Shown: piece after piece, positions 40,082 to 49,777 of the stretch
How positions within the stretch are numbered: the first letter of the stretch is position 1
Layout: every line of letters begins with the position of its first letter
Made by a program: the position numbers and the translations under genes
Assembly (NCBI GenBank): GCA_903863935.1
Contig: CAIPDV010000104.1
Location: 1 to 64,000, forward strand
Length of the DNA stretch: 64,000 bases
Source: an uncultured Bacteroidota bacterium
GTDB taxonomy: Bacteria > Bacteroidota > Bacteroidia > JABEUT01
Direction of reading: 5' to 3'
Notes under the pieces: model-generated
What the model was told of the DNA's origin: nothing
Database searches by the model: none
The model's input: only the letters and a program-made list of their open reading frames with translations

Positions 40082-41536
40082 TTGAAAAACTGGCTCATAT
40101 TTCTTTTTCTGCTTTGCTCCATATTTGCTTTTGGGCAGAAGCATTCTCGCTTTTATAATAAAAAAGGGCAACTGATTGCCGATACCAATTACAGGATTAA
40201 CAAAGAACAGTTAAAGAGATTTATTCTAATTGAGGATTCTCTAAGTGCGTTTATTCAGAATATGATAGGTGCCCCTCAACAAAAAACAGAAGGTAAAATA
40301 CCTGTAAATATTATAATGTCCTTAACAATTTGCGGGGAAAGCTGCATCAGTGTTGGGCTTGAGAGAGGTGTAAATGACAATTTGGATAATAGATGCCTTA
40401 ATTTCCTAAAGCAATTATACGGACATCCATTTTTAAATACTGCTTTTTCTAAGGGCTTGACTGAAAAAAAATACTATCTTTCGATTCAGTTTTGGATTGT
40501 TGAAGAAAAGCATACTAATTCATCAAATGAAACAGCGAGTAACATTGCACCCCTTACAGTAAACAGGTTTCCACCGCCAAATCCTTTAGATACAAACATT
40601 CGCAAACTAATGGACTCCATTGATATGGTGATGAAAGGAAAATGGAACTACTGGCATTATATGAATAAAAATTTTTGGAGTTGGACTTGGTATTATATTC
40701 ATGGCGATAGACATGACAAAACACGTATTTCGGAATTGGATACTTTATATGTTAATAATGGCTATACGCCAGGAGGTGAATATATCGAAGATGGCTCATA
40801 CCCATATTCAATTAAATATTACCCCAAATCAAAAAAGCTTGAATGTGGCAGCCATCAAAAGATTTGGCTACTAAAGGGCGATGCGTTTATCAGTGATATT
40901 TATTATGAATATTGGAATGGAGGAAATGCAGGATGGAAAGCTTACTTGTATACCCTAACAGATACAATATTCAAAGGAGACAGACCCTGCTTCTTGCGTT
41001 CGCCTATTGATTCAACAAATTACTATCTATTTCTGGATAGAAATTATTCGGGATTTAATCAATACACTAACTCCTTTATTATTGGAAAAACAGTAGCAAA
41101 ATATAGAAAAAGTAGCCTTCATAAGACTAGTGGTTCTTTAATTCAATGTAGATTACTAAATCCAAAGCAAGCTCAGGGCTTCTATAAAATGACTTCTTAT
41201 TTCTTATATCAAAATGATAATTTGAATACTAATTTTAAGGAAGGTGATACTATATTTTTAAGATATAGTACATGGGGCTATTGTGACACTATTAGTCAGA
41301 ACTGCGTTTCTTATGGTCAAATTAGTGAATGCTATCCTTTCAAAGAAAGCCAATTGCTGGAGAGTCCAATCTATTTAGTTAATACTAATCTTCCTGTAGC
41401 TAATTATAAACTACCATGTTACAGAAGAATTCTCAATTTAATGCCAAGAAGAAAACATTGGAAAGACCCCTCAGCTAAGGATCCAGTTAATAAATACCTG
41501 TTTAAAAACGGCTACACTTATACAGAACAGAAATAA
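40082..41536 (+). CDS. Secreted hypothetical protein (TTG start)
   Basis: Signal peptide-like N-terminus (KNWLIFLFLLCSIFAFGQ); long ORF. Confidence 0.65.
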   Translation: MKNWLIFLFLLCSIFAFGQKHSRFYNKKGQLIADTNYRINKEQLKRFILIEDSLSAFIQNMIGAPQQKTEGKIPVNIIMSLTICGESCISVGLERGVNDNLDNRCLNFLKQLYGHPFLNTAFSKGLTEKKYYLSIQFWIVEEKHTNSSNETASNIAPLTVNRFPPPNPLDTNIRKLMDSIDMVMKGKWNYWHYMNKNFWSWTWYYIHGDRHDKTRISELDTLYVNNGYTPGGEYIEDGSYPYSIKYYPKSKKLECGSHQKIWLLKGDAFISDIYYEYWNGGNAGWKAYLYTLTDTIFKGDRPCFLRSPIDSTNYYLFLDRNYSGFNQYTNSFIIGKTVAKYRKSSLHKTSGSLIQCRLLNPKQAQGFYKMTSYFLYQNDNLNTNFKEGDTIFLRYSTWGYCDTISQNCVSYGQISECYPFKESQLLESPIYLVNTNLPVANYKLPCYRRILNLMPRRKHWKDPSAKDPVNKYLFKNGYTYTEQK

Positions 41537-41608
41537 AAAACCCAACTCGCAGGACTAAGAATACTAATTATGGATTTTAAAATCTTAGAAGCCTAGGCCT
41601 ACTTTACC

Positions 41609-41896
41609 TCATTGGTAAGCCAGAATTCCACCTTTCAGATTATAAAGGTTAGTGTAGCCAAGTTTTTGCTCGAGCGCCTGAATAACCGAGGCCGAACGCA
41701 TTCCAGATTTGCAGTGAATAACAACTTTCTTATCTTTTGAAATTTCTCCGGCCCGAACAACAGCCATACCCATTGGGATATTTAAGCCACCAATGTTTGT
41801 TTCTTCAACTTCCCAGGGTTCGCGAACATCAATAAGCTGGAAGTCCTCTTGGGAATCCTGCATTTTCTTTAGTTCGAGGGCTGTTACTTCTTTCAT
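41609..41896 (-). CDS. Rhodanese-like domain protein
   Basis: 'FQLIDVREPWEVEE', active-site loop 'VIHCKSGMRSA'. Confidence 0.9.
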   Translation of the reverse strand: MKEVTALELKKMQDSQEDFQLIDVREPWEVEETNIGGLNIPMGMAVVRAGEISKDKKVVIHCKSGMRSASVIQALEQKLGYTNLYNLKGGILAYQ

Positions 41897-41899
41897 GAA

Positions 41900-42796
41900 T
41901 TAGCTATTGATAGCTTCAGCTCCGGCAACAATTTCCAAAATTTCCTTTGTAATAGCCGCCTGACGCGCTTTATTGTAAGACAATTTGAGGCTCTTGATCA
42001 ATTCAGACGCATTATCGGTTGCTTTGTGCATGGCAGTCATACGCGCGCCATGTTCAGCAGCATACGAATCAAGTAATGAACGGAAAAACCTAACCTTTAA
42101 AGCATACGGAATCAAATCCTGAATGATTTGCTCCTGGTCAGGTTCAAAAATATAATCAGGTTTAATGCCTTTAATAGCTTCCTTTGGGGACTTATTTTTA
42201 GAAGACTCAATATTAAATGGAAGAAGCTGGTCAACGGTTAATACTTGAGTAGCTGCATTCTTAAAACGGTTATAAACCACTTCTACCCTATCCACTTTAC
42301 CTTCTGCATAGAGTTTAAGAATTTCTCCAACAAACTCGGCTGCGTTATCGTATGTTAACTTATCCCAAATTTCGTTGCGTGAAGAAAATATTTTGGCATT
42401 GGCTCTTTTGAAGAAGTCAGTACCTTTTTTACCAACACAAGCAAGACTTACATTGCCTTTGGCCATTTGTTCAGGGTATTTTTCCCTGATCAACTGATTA
42501 ACGCCTTTTATAACAGAGGCATTGAACCCACCACATAACCCACGATTGGAGGTAATAACAGCAATTATTACTCTTTCCGCCGGGCGGGTTTGTGCATAAA
42601 CGCCAGCACTTGAACCGGCTGAGTCAATAAGGTTATCCAGTATTTCTTTCAGCTTGGCTTCAAATGGACGCATTTGTATAATTGCATCCTGTGCCCTGCG
42701 CAACTTAGCTGCCGACACCATTTTCATGGCACTGGTAATTTGTTGCGTAGAAATTACTGATGCTATCCGTATGCGTACCTCTTTTAAGTTTGGCAT
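41900..42796 (-). CDS. atpG: F-type ATP synthase subunit gamma
   Basis: 'LKEVRIRIASVISTQQITSAMKMVSAAKLRRAQ', 'ITSNRGLCGGFNASV', C-terminal 'YNKARQAAITKEILEIVAGAEAI'. Confidence 0.97.
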   Translation of the reverse strand: MPNLKEVRIRIASVISTQQITSAMKMVSAAKLRRAQDAIIQMRPFEAKLKEILDNLIDSAGSSAGVYAQTRPAERVIIAVITSNRGLCGGFNASVIKGVNQLIREKYPEQMAKGNVSLACVGKKGTDFFKRANAKIFSSRNEIWDKLTYDNAAEFVGEILKLYAEGKVDRVEVVYNRFKNAATQVLTVDQLLPFNIESSKNKSPKEAIKGIKPDYIFEPDQEQIIQDLIPYALKVRFFRSLLDSYAAEHGARMTAMHKATDNASELIKSLKLSYNKARQAAITKEILEIVAGAEAINS

Positions 42797-42802
42797 GTCT
42801 TC

Positions 42803-44383
42803 TTACTTCTTATATTTTTTTGATAGGTCCGAAGCAATTTTTTCAAGTGTAGCAACCACATCATCAGGCAGTTTTCCGGCTTTTAATTCCGATAAAACAT
42901 TCTTGTGTTGTGCTTCCAAAATGCCTAAATATTCGGTTTCAAATTCTCTTACTTTATCCAATGGAACATCTCTCAACAGACCTTTTGTTCCGCAGTAGAT
43001 AATTGCAACCTGCTTTTCAACAGCCATAGGAGAATATTGAGCCTGTTTCAGGATTTCCACGTTACGTGAACCTTTTTCCAATACATATTTGGTAGCAGCA
43101 TCCAAGTCAGAACCGAATTTAGAGAAGGCCTCCAACTCACGGTATTGAGCTTGGTCAAGTTTCAATGTACCTGCAACCTTTTTCATGGATTTGATCTGCG
43201 CATTACCACCCACGCGCGATACCGAAATACCAACGTTAATTGCAGGCCTTACACCCGCATTAAAGAGGTTACTTTCTAAGAATATCTGTCCGTCAGTAAT
43301 AGAGATAACGTTTGTAGGGATATACGCTGATACGTCACCCGCTTGGGTTTCAATAATAGGCAATGCAGTTAATGAACCACCGCCCTTTACCAAATGCTTG
43401 ATTGATGGCGGTAAATCGTTCATATTGCTTGCAACAGATTGATCGGCATTGATTTTAGCTGCACGTTCAAGTAAACGGGAGTGTAAATAGAACACGTCAC
43501 CCGGATATGCCTCACGTCCCGGAGGGCGGCGAAGAAGCAATGATACCTCACGGTAAGCAACAGCTTGTTTTGAAAGATCATCATAAATAATCAAAGCAGC
43601 TCGGCCTGTGTCGCGGAAAAACTCACCCATAGCAGCACCTGAAAGCGGAGCGAAGAACTGCATAGGAGCAGGATCAGCAGCACTGGCACAAACAATTATG
43701 GTATATGGTAAAGCACCTTGTTCATCTAATGTACGTAATACGTTAGCTACAGTTGAACTCTTCTGACCGATAGCTACATAGATACAATAAACAGGTTGCC
43801 CTTTTTCGTAAAATTCTTTCTGGTTGATGATGGTATCAATAGCGATAGCAGTTTTACCTGTCTGACGGTCGCCAATGATCAACTCACGTTGTCCACGGCC
43901 AATCGGAATCATTGCATCAATTGACTTGATACCTGTTTGGAGTGGTTCATTAACCGGTTGACGATAAATTACACCCGGAGCTTTACGTTCCATAGGCATA
44001 TCATACAATTCACCGCTAATTGGGCCTTTTCCATCAATTGGGTTACCCATACCATCTACAACACGGCCAAGTAAACCTTCGCCGGCTTTAATGGAAGCAA
44101 TCTTTCCGGTGCGCTTTACAGTAGCACCTTCTTTAATATCTCCGGAATTACCAAGTAATACCAACCCTACGTTATCTTCTTCCAAATTTAACGCTACTCC
44201 TTTCAATCCGTTTTCGAATTCAACAAGCTCTCCGGCTTGTACACTGTCCAATCCGAAAACACGGGCAATACCGTCACCAATTTGCAGGACTGTTCCTACT
44301 TCTTCAAGTTCCTTTTCAGACTTAAATCCTGATAATTGTTCGCGTAAAATTGCAGAAACTTCTGCCGGTTTTATTTCAGCCAT
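42803..44383 (-). CDS. atpA: F-type ATP synthase subunit alpha
   Basis: '[35 protein letters not shown]', '[26 protein letters not shown]'. Confidence 0.98.
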   Translation of the reverse strand: MAEIKPAEVSAILREQLSGFKSEKELEEVGTVLQIGDGIARVFGLDSVQAGELVEFENGLKGVALNLEEDNVGLVLLGNSGDIKEGATVKRTGKIASIKAGEGLLGRVVDGMGNPIDGKGPISGELYDMPMERKAPGVIYRQPVNEPLQTGIKSIDAMIPIGRGQRELIIGDRQTGKTAIAIDTIINQKEFYEKGQPVYCIYVAIGQKSSTVANVLRTLDEQGALPYTIIVCASAADPAPMQFFAPLSGAAMGEFFRDTGRAALIIYDDLSKQAVAYREVSLLLRRPPGREAYPGDVFYLHSRLLERAAKINADQSVASNMNDLPPSIKHLVKGGGSLTALPIIETQAGDVSAYIPTNVISITDGQIFLESNLFNAGVRPAINVGISVSRVGGNAQIKSMKKVAGTLKLDQAQYRELEAFSKFGSDLDAATKYVLEKGSRNVEILKQAQYSPMAVEKQVAIIYCGTKGLLRDVPLDKVREFETEYLGILEAQHKNVLSELKAGKLPDDVVATLEKIASDLSKKYKK

Positions 44384-44396
44384 AACTATTTATAAA

Positions 44397-44948
44397 TTAA
44401 TTAAGTATATACGATTGATTAAAGTTTTTATTAAGACTCTTAAGTTGTTTTAGAACACTCATATCTGCCTGACGGTTTCCGACAGTCAGAACAAATCCGC
44501 CGATAATTTTCGGGTCGATCTTTTCGTGTAATTCTATAGTTGCCTTCAAGTGATTTGTAAGAATCTTTATGAGTTTTTTACGGGTAGGTTCGTCCAGTTG
44601 AATAGCCGAAGTAATTACTACCACGCTTATGTTCATCTTGGTCTTGTATTGATCAATGAACTCCTCGGCAATTTTATCTAAATACGATTCGCGTTTATTC
44701 TTTGCAAGAAGTACAATGAATTTGTCGGTAACTTCTGATATCTGTCCTTTTAAAATCTCTTTTAACGCAGATATTTTCTTGTCGGTTTTAATAAGCGGAC
44801 TTTTCAATAATAACCTGAAATCATTTGCATTCTTACAAACATTCGAAAGCTTTATCATGTCTGCATAAACAGCTTCCAGGTTGTTTTGCTCACCTGCAAG
44901 CTGAAAGAGTGATTTTGCGTAACGGAATGCAATTGCTGAATTAGCCAT
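44397..44948 (-). CDS. atpH: F-type ATP synthase subunit delta
   Basis: 'AIAFRYAKSLFQLA', C-terminal 'DPKIIGGFVLTVGNRQADMSVLKQL'. Confidence 0.93.
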   Translation of the reverse strand: MANSAIAFRYAKSLFQLAGEQNNLEAVYADMIKLSNVCKNANDFRLLLKSPLIKTDKKISALKEILKGQISEVTDKFIVLLAKNKRESYLDKIAEEFIDQYKTKMNISVVVITSAIQLDEPTRKKLIKILTNHLKATIELHEKIDPKIIGGFVLTVGNRQADMSVLKQLKSLNKNFNQSYILN

Positions 44949-44953
44949 CTCTT

Positions 44954-45448
44954 TTAGTTTAGATTAACTTCGTCTATCATAGTGTTTACAAGCGCTTTCT
45001 GCTTTTCATCGGAAGATAGTTCAGTTCTGATTATCTTCTCTGCAATTTCAATTGAAAGCTTTGCAACCTGGTTTTTAATTTCGTCCATTGCAGCCACTTT
45101 CTCGCCTTGAATAGCGTCACGGGTGCTCTGCATAATTTTATCAGCTTCGATTTGCGCTTTAGCTTTTGCTTCTCCAATAATACTGTCTTTGGTTTCGCGG
45201 GCTTCTTTTAAAAGCTTGTCGCGTTCATTGCGGGCTTCCATCAAAATAGCTTCGTTACTAGCTTGCAAAGCTGCCATTTCTTGTTTTGCCTTTTCAGCAG
45301 AATCAAGTGCATTTTGAATGGAAGACTCCCTGTCTTTTAATGATTTAAGGATTGGCTTCCATGCCATTTTCTTTAACAGGAAAAACACCACCAAAAAGGT
45401 GATCGTCATCCAAAATATAAGCCCGATTGAAGGTACTATAAGATCCAT
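44954..45448 (-). CDS. atpF: F-type ATP synthase subunit b
   Basis: N-terminal TM then 'KKMAWKPILKSLKDRESSIQNALDSAEKAKQEM' coiled coil. Confidence 0.95.
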   Translation of the reverse strand: MDLIVPSIGLIFWMTITFLVVFFLLKKMAWKPILKSLKDRESSIQNALDSAEKAKQEMAALQASNEAILMEARNERDKLLKEARETKDSIIGEAKAKAQIEADKIMQSTRDAIQGEKVAAMDEIKNQVAKLSIEIAEKIIRTELSSDEKQKALVNTMIDEVNLN

Positions 45449-45454
45449 TTTCTT

Positions 45455-45482
45455 GAGTTATGAGTTATAAGTTATGAGTTAT
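45455..45482. repeat. Four tandem heptamers GAGTTAT/GAGTTAT/AAGTTAT/GAGTTAT
   Basis: Exact 7-bp register; ends 6 bp from the atpF start codon. Confidence 0.9.
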
Positions 45483-45492
45483 AATCCTATTG

Positions 45493-45520
45493 ATTCTTAA
45501 TTCCTAATTCTCAATTCCTA
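45493..45520. repeat. Four tandem heptamers ATTCTTA/ATTCCTA/ATTCTCA/ATTCCTA
   Basis: Exact 7-bp register; atpE-atpF spacer. Confidence 0.9.
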
Positions 45521-45532
45521 ATTAAAAAGAGC

Positions 45533-45562
45533 CCCGGAGAACAACCAACCGTTGGTCTCCGG
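45533..45562 (-). terminator. Strong hairpin downstream of atpE (attenuator or processing hairpin)
   Basis: CCCGGAGAaCAACcaacCGTTGgTCTCCGG with long complementary arms; no strong T-tract. Confidence 0.6.
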
Positions 45563-45576
45563 AGTTCAAATAGTAA

Positions 45577-45843
45577 TTACTTGATAAGCAATACCAACAA
45601 TCCGATTACCATACCAAAGAAGGAAGTACCTTCAATAAAGGCGATGGCAAGAATCATGTTTGTACGCAAATCAGCCATAATTTCTGGTTGACGGGCCATG
45701 GATTGAAGACCATTGGAACCAATTGATCCGATACCGATACCGGCACCGAGAGCGGCTAAACCTGCTCCAATTGCACCAAGACCATATCCGATACCGATGT
45801 TGGCACCATTGTCCGCTGCGTTTAATAAAATAGTTGATAACAT
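45577..45843 (-). CDS. atpE: F-type ATP synthase subunit c
   Basis: 'LGAIGAGLAALGAGIGIGSIGSNGLQSMARQPE', 'AFIEGTSFFGMVIGLLVLL'. Confidence 0.97.
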   Translation of the reverse strand: MLSTILLNAADNGANIGIGYGLGAIGAGLAALGAGIGIGSIGSNGLQSMARQPEIMADLRTNMILAIAFIEGTSFFGMVIGLLVLLIK

Positions 45844-45875
45844 AATTAATTATTTAGAGTTAAAGAATCCATTGT

Positions 45876-46952
45876 TTAGTGATGCTCTGCTTCTTCTGTT
45901 GCCATTCCGAAATAGATTGCCGAAAGCAAGGTGAACACATACGCTTGTATGAGTGACACCAAAACGTCGAGCAATAACATACCTGCTGAGAAAGCAACTG
46001 AAAAAACAGATGTTAAATATCCTGCAAAGTGGCCCCATAAACCTCCGAAGATGAATATGAGTGCGAAAAATGAAAGGGCTACAATGTGTCCGGCAAGCAT
46101 ATTGGCGAATATCCGGATAAGAAGTGTGAATGGTTTTAAAATGATACCGAGTGTTTCAATCGGACCAAGGATAGAAATTTTAACCCATGCAGGAACACCT
46201 GGCATCCATAAGGTGTGTCCCCAATAGGTTTTACCGGAGTTGACCATCATTACAATAAATGTGAATAAGGCCAAGGTGGTTGTAACGGCAATGTTGCCTG
46301 TTACGTTTGCTCCTCCAGGAAAGAAAGGAACAAGACCTAATAAATTCACCAATAAAATAAAGAAGAATAAAGTTAGCAAATAAGGCATGAATTTTTCATA
46401 TTTCTTCTTACCAATACTAGGGATGGCTAAGTCATCGCGAACAAAAACAATAATGGGTTCGAAGAACGATTGAATTCCTTTTGGTGCGCCTGTTCCCCTT
46501 TTGCTATATCCTTTTGATACTGCTAACATTATTAGTATTAATAAGATTCCGGATAAAAGAATGCTTGCGGCAGTCTTGGTTATTGACAGATCCCAGATTT
46601 TGGCAGTTTCATCCTTATTGATTGCTCCGCTCGCATCAACTGCAACAATATGTTCACCGTTTAATTTGTATCCGTTATAAGCAACACCATTTTCTAACTT
46701 AGCAGAAGAAAATACATCAAGTCCGTGGGTAGAAGAGTACAGGATAATAGGAAGCGGAATTGAAACATCACCTGCAACATGCCAGCTATGGGCATCGCTT
46801 ACGTGCTCCAAAATCATATCACCGGCATTGAAAGGCTTGCCACTTTCACCTTCTGCAAAAACCACTGAAGGAATTGCAAAAAGGAGGGTCGCTATAAAAA
46901 ACAGTTTCTTAATTTTCGAAATACCTTTAAAATCAGACACTTTTATGTTCAT
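45876..46952 (-). CDS. atpB: F-type ATP synthase subunit a
   Basis: 'PFTLLIRIFANMLAGHIVALSF' and 'LVSLIQAYVFTLLSAIYFGMA'. Confidence 0.96.
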   Translation of the reverse strand: MNIKVSDFKGISKIKKLFFIATLLFAIPSVVFAEGESGKPFNAGDMILEHVSDAHSWHVAGDVSIPLPIILYSSTHGLDVFSSAKLENGVAYNGYKLNGEHIVAVDASGAINKDETAKIWDLSITKTAASILLSGILLILIMLAVSKGYSKRGTGAPKGIQSFFEPIIVFVRDDLAIPSIGKKKYEKFMPYLLTLFFFILLVNLLGLVPFFPGGANVTGNIAVTTTLALFTFIVMMVNSGKTYWGHTLWMPGVPAWVKISILGPIETLGIILKPFTLLIRIFANMLAGHIVALSFFALIFIFGGLWGHFAGYLTSVFSVAFSAGMLLLDVLVSLIQAYVFTLLSAIYFGMATEEAEHH

Positions 46953-46990
46953 TTTGAGGGCTTTTTAGCCGCTTTTTTTGAAATTCGCTG

Positions 46991-46998
46991 CAAATATA
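46991..46998 (-). promoter_or_regulatory. -7 element TATATTTG of the atpBEFHAG cluster
   Basis: CAAATATA on plus, 38 nt upstream of atpB. Confidence 0.55.
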
Positions 46999-47127
46999 TG
47001 CTATTTCCGAAACAACTATTTCGGATTGTGAATAAGTTTTGAAAGAAAAACAGAAATATTATCTCTGCTTAAAACTTGAACTTTAAAATTAGTGCAATAT
47101 CAATATTTTGTACTTTAGTAAATCGTT

Positions 47128-47143
47128 TGTGATTTGAATCACA
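47128..47143. promoter_or_regulatory. CRP/FNR-like palindrome TGTGATTTGAATCACA
   Basis: Perfect TGTGA-N6-TCACA, 16 bp before the 47160 ORF. Confidence 0.4.
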
Positions 47144-47159
47144 CAACATCATTTTAAGA

Positions 47160-47594
47160 ATGAAATCAGGGTTACTGCTAATTACAATAGTATTTGCATC
47201 CTTCTACTGTCATGCACAAACATCTGTAGGAGATTCTATTAGTAAGATAAAGAAACTTTTACAAGGAAATTGGGTGGATAGTTCGAGACCTTATTTTTAT
47301 TCAATAAATGATTCTTCAATTACAATTATTATGAATGAGGATAACCATAGGGCTGATACTATTTTATGGCATTATAGAGTCGATACTATTAGCGATTGGA
47401 AATTTAAATCTGGTTGGGTTGGGTATTTTATTACTGCATATGTTGTAAATTGCAAGGATACAAATAAACAGCACTCTCTAGATGAGTCAGAACCCTGTCT
47501 GCCGTTCAGAGAAACATTTCAAATGTTAAACAAGAAACAATTATGGCTACTGTCTGATTATGATTTTCCATTATTTCTGAATAAAAAGGAATAA
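47160..47594 (+). CDS. Secreted hypothetical protein
   Basis: Signal peptide MKSGLLLITIVFASFYCHAQ. Confidence 0.6.
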   Translation: MKSGLLLITIVFASFYCHAQTSVGDSISKIKKLLQGNWVDSSRPYFYSINDSSITIIMNEDNHRADTILWHYRVDTISDWKFKSGWVGYFITAYVVNCKDTNKQHSLDESEPCLPFRETFQMLNKKQLWLLSDYDFPLFLNKKE

Positions 47595-47601
47595 CACAAG
47601 C

Positions 47602-48102
47602 TCACTCCAGCTTCCTATACTTAGCCTTATCAGAATCATCTCCAATAATTTTAAACTTCTCATCCGCATAAATGATAAAATCCCAAGGAGTGTTACTGTT
47701 TTCGTAACAAGTGGCAGGTGGATTAAGTTTATTCAAATAGCGGCGGATAAATTGTGCGGAGCTCGCTTTATCCTTTTTATGAAGATTGACTTTCTCATCT
47801 TTATGCATTATTTTTCTTACCGCATCATTAATTTCAAACTGATACCAGCCTACAGGCCTAACAATGCAAAAATGAGTGTACTTTTTCATTTTGTGCGATA
47901 AAAACAAAGGATCTATTTTGTCCGCATTGCTGTCAAGGCTAAAGTAGCGTTCATTACTAATAAACACCACCCCTGCATGGTTGTAATAGCTTTTATCGAA
48001 ATACTGAGTTAACCAGGCACGAATGCCAATGCCTCTGAACAATATGATATCGCCGTTATTTATCTTTTCCCGTAATTCCGGATACGCAGAAGTTAAAGCC
48101 AT
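47602..48102 (-). CDS. YiiX/NlpC-P60-like permuted papain-fold protein (putative)
   Basis: 'NGDIILFRGIGIRAWLTQYFDKSYYNHAGVVF' resembles the His-containing first block of permuted papain-like families. Confidence 0.5.
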   Translation of the reverse strand: MALTSAYPELREKINNGDIILFRGIGIRAWLTQYFDKSYYNHAGVVFISNERYFSLDSNADKIDPLFLSHKMKKYTHFCIVRPVGWYQFEINDAVRKIMHKDEKVNLHKKDKASSAQFIRRYLNKLNPPATCYENSNTPWDFIIYADEKFKIIGDDSDKAKYRKLE

Positions 48103-48197
48103 GATTTATATTTCTATCGAAATTTTTCTCCAAAAGTAATTATCAATCCTTATAGTTCAGTTTTGTTTATAAACATTCCTTTTAAAATTGAAATATC

Positions 48198-48205
48198 TAC
48201 CTTTG
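48198..48205 (+). promoter_or_regulatory. -7 element TACCTTTG for the GH5 gene
   Basis: TAnnTTTG, 26 nt before the start codon. Confidence 0.5.
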
Positions 48206-48231
48206 TCTACTGACATACATTTAAAATTAAA

Positions 48232-49662
48232 ATGCGCCCTACCCATATCCCTAGAGCTCTTCTTGCTTTATTTCTTGTTTTATTTATTAATCTCAGGGTT
48301 CAATCGCAACTTGTTTTGCATACCTCCGGGAATAAAATTATGGACTCAACCGGGAAACAAGTTATTCTTCGCGGTGTAAATTTAGGAGGCTGGCTGGTTA
48401 CTGAGAACTGGATGTGCGGAATAACAGATACTACAGATGCAGAAGGGCGTGCTTCAATACAATCACTTGAAAAACGGTTCACCCAACCCCAGGTAAAGCA
48501 ATTGGTAAAAACATGGGAAGATAATTGGATTACTGCGGCTGATTTGGACACAATCCAATCATTGGGATTTAATTTTGTGAGAGTCCCATTTGGATGGAGA
48601 AACCTTCAGGACCAAAAACAACAATGGTATCTTGATTCACTCGGACATATTGATTTTTCAAGATTTGACTGGATAGTCAAGCAGGCGGCTATTCGCCATA
48701 TCTACGTTCTATTCGATTATCATATTTGGCTTAACCAAAACCAGGATTACAGCGGTATATCCCATGTAGATAGTGTTATTCTTAATGCCTGTAAAATCTG
48801 GCGCGTTGTTGCCAAACATTTCAATGGAAATACCAGAGTAGCCGGATATGATTTGCTGAACGAACCCACGGCCAGCTATAGAGATACCGTAATGCATTTA
48901 ATTTATGATACGGTTCGCTCCGTTGATCCTTCTCACATGATATCTATTGAATGGACTGCAATTGATACCGGCCGCTGGCACAATGTATTATATCAAGATC
49001 ACTGGTATGGCTTAACATCTGGTTCAAAGCCACGAAATGTTACGTATTTTGATAGTGCCTATTTACCAGTCTTAAACAATGCCGACAGTAAAGGAGTACC
49101 TTATTATATTGGAGAAACACATGTTGCTGATGACTCTTCAATGGCTTGGTCGCTTTATCAATATTGTTTGCATAATACCAGTTGGTCACCTTGGACCTAC
49201 AAAACCATAAATCAATGGGGTTGGGGGCTTATTTCGCTTTTCCCTAACAAAGTAAGTGCGAATATTGTTAAAGATCCTTATGATACGATACTAGCCAGGT
49301 GGTCTGGTGTATCTAAAGCAACTAATAGTTACGAATTGCAAGATGTTAAAACTATATGGAATACAGGAGCGAAAGATGTGTGTTTGCCGAACGGAATACA
49401 AAATATTCATGGACAAGATTTGATTGTAACCTTATATCCGAACCCGGCCAATAATTACGTTTTTGTGGAAACGGATGAAAATGCACTGGGTGGAATCATT
49501 CTATTATCAGATATAACAGGTAGAGAAATAATGCGGTCTGAAATAAAGGCCCCTGAAACAAGAATACCTGTTTCAGGTTGTTCTAATGGAATATATGTTG
49601 TAAAAGTTAGTAGCCCAAATGGGCAAAGCACTACTAGGAAGTTGCTAGTTGTGCGCTATTAA
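48232..49662 (+). CDS. Glycoside hydrolase family 5-like enzyme with T9SS C-terminal sorting domain
   Basis: 'VILRGVNLGGWLVTENWM', 'VAGYDLLNEPTA', 'YYIGETHV'; C-terminal 'VTLYPNPANNYVFVE...GIYVVKVSSPNGQSTTRKLLV'. Confidence 0.9.
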   Translation: MRPTHIPRALLALFLVLFINLRVQSQLVLHTSGNKIMDSTGKQVILRGVNLGGWLVTENWMCGITDTTDAEGRASIQSLEKRFTQPQVKQLVKTWEDNWITAADLDTIQSLGFNFVRVPFGWRNLQDQKQQWYLDSLGHIDFSRFDWIVKQAAIRHIYVLFDYHIWLNQNQDYSGISHVDSVILNACKIWRVVAKHFNGNTRVAGYDLLNEPTASYRDTVMHLIYDTVRSVDPSHMISIEWTAIDTGRWHNVLYQDHWYGLTSGSKPRNVTYFDSAYLPVLNNADSKGVPYYIGETHVADDSSMAWSLYQYCLHNTSWSPWTYKTINQWGWGLISLFPNKVSANIVKDPYDTILARWSGVSKATNSYELQDVKTIWNTGAKDVCLPNGIQNIHGQDLIVTLYPNPANNYVFVETDENALGGIILLSDITGREIMRSEIKAPETRIPVSGCSNGIYVVKVSSPNGQSTTRKLLVVRY

Positions 49663-49777
49663 CCCACTCACGATATTTTTTCACATTTAACCAACCTTGG
49701 TTTTACACATAAAGTTTTCTCAGTCCTTTGGCTGAAAAAAATTACCTTTACAGTTCAAACCAAAACACACCGTATAA

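Noticed and set aside
41600-46952. Missing atpD/atpC as evidence of a broken ATP synthase operon
   Set aside because: Separate location of the beta/epsilon genes from atpBEFHAG is common in Bacteroidota, so absence here is not remarkable.
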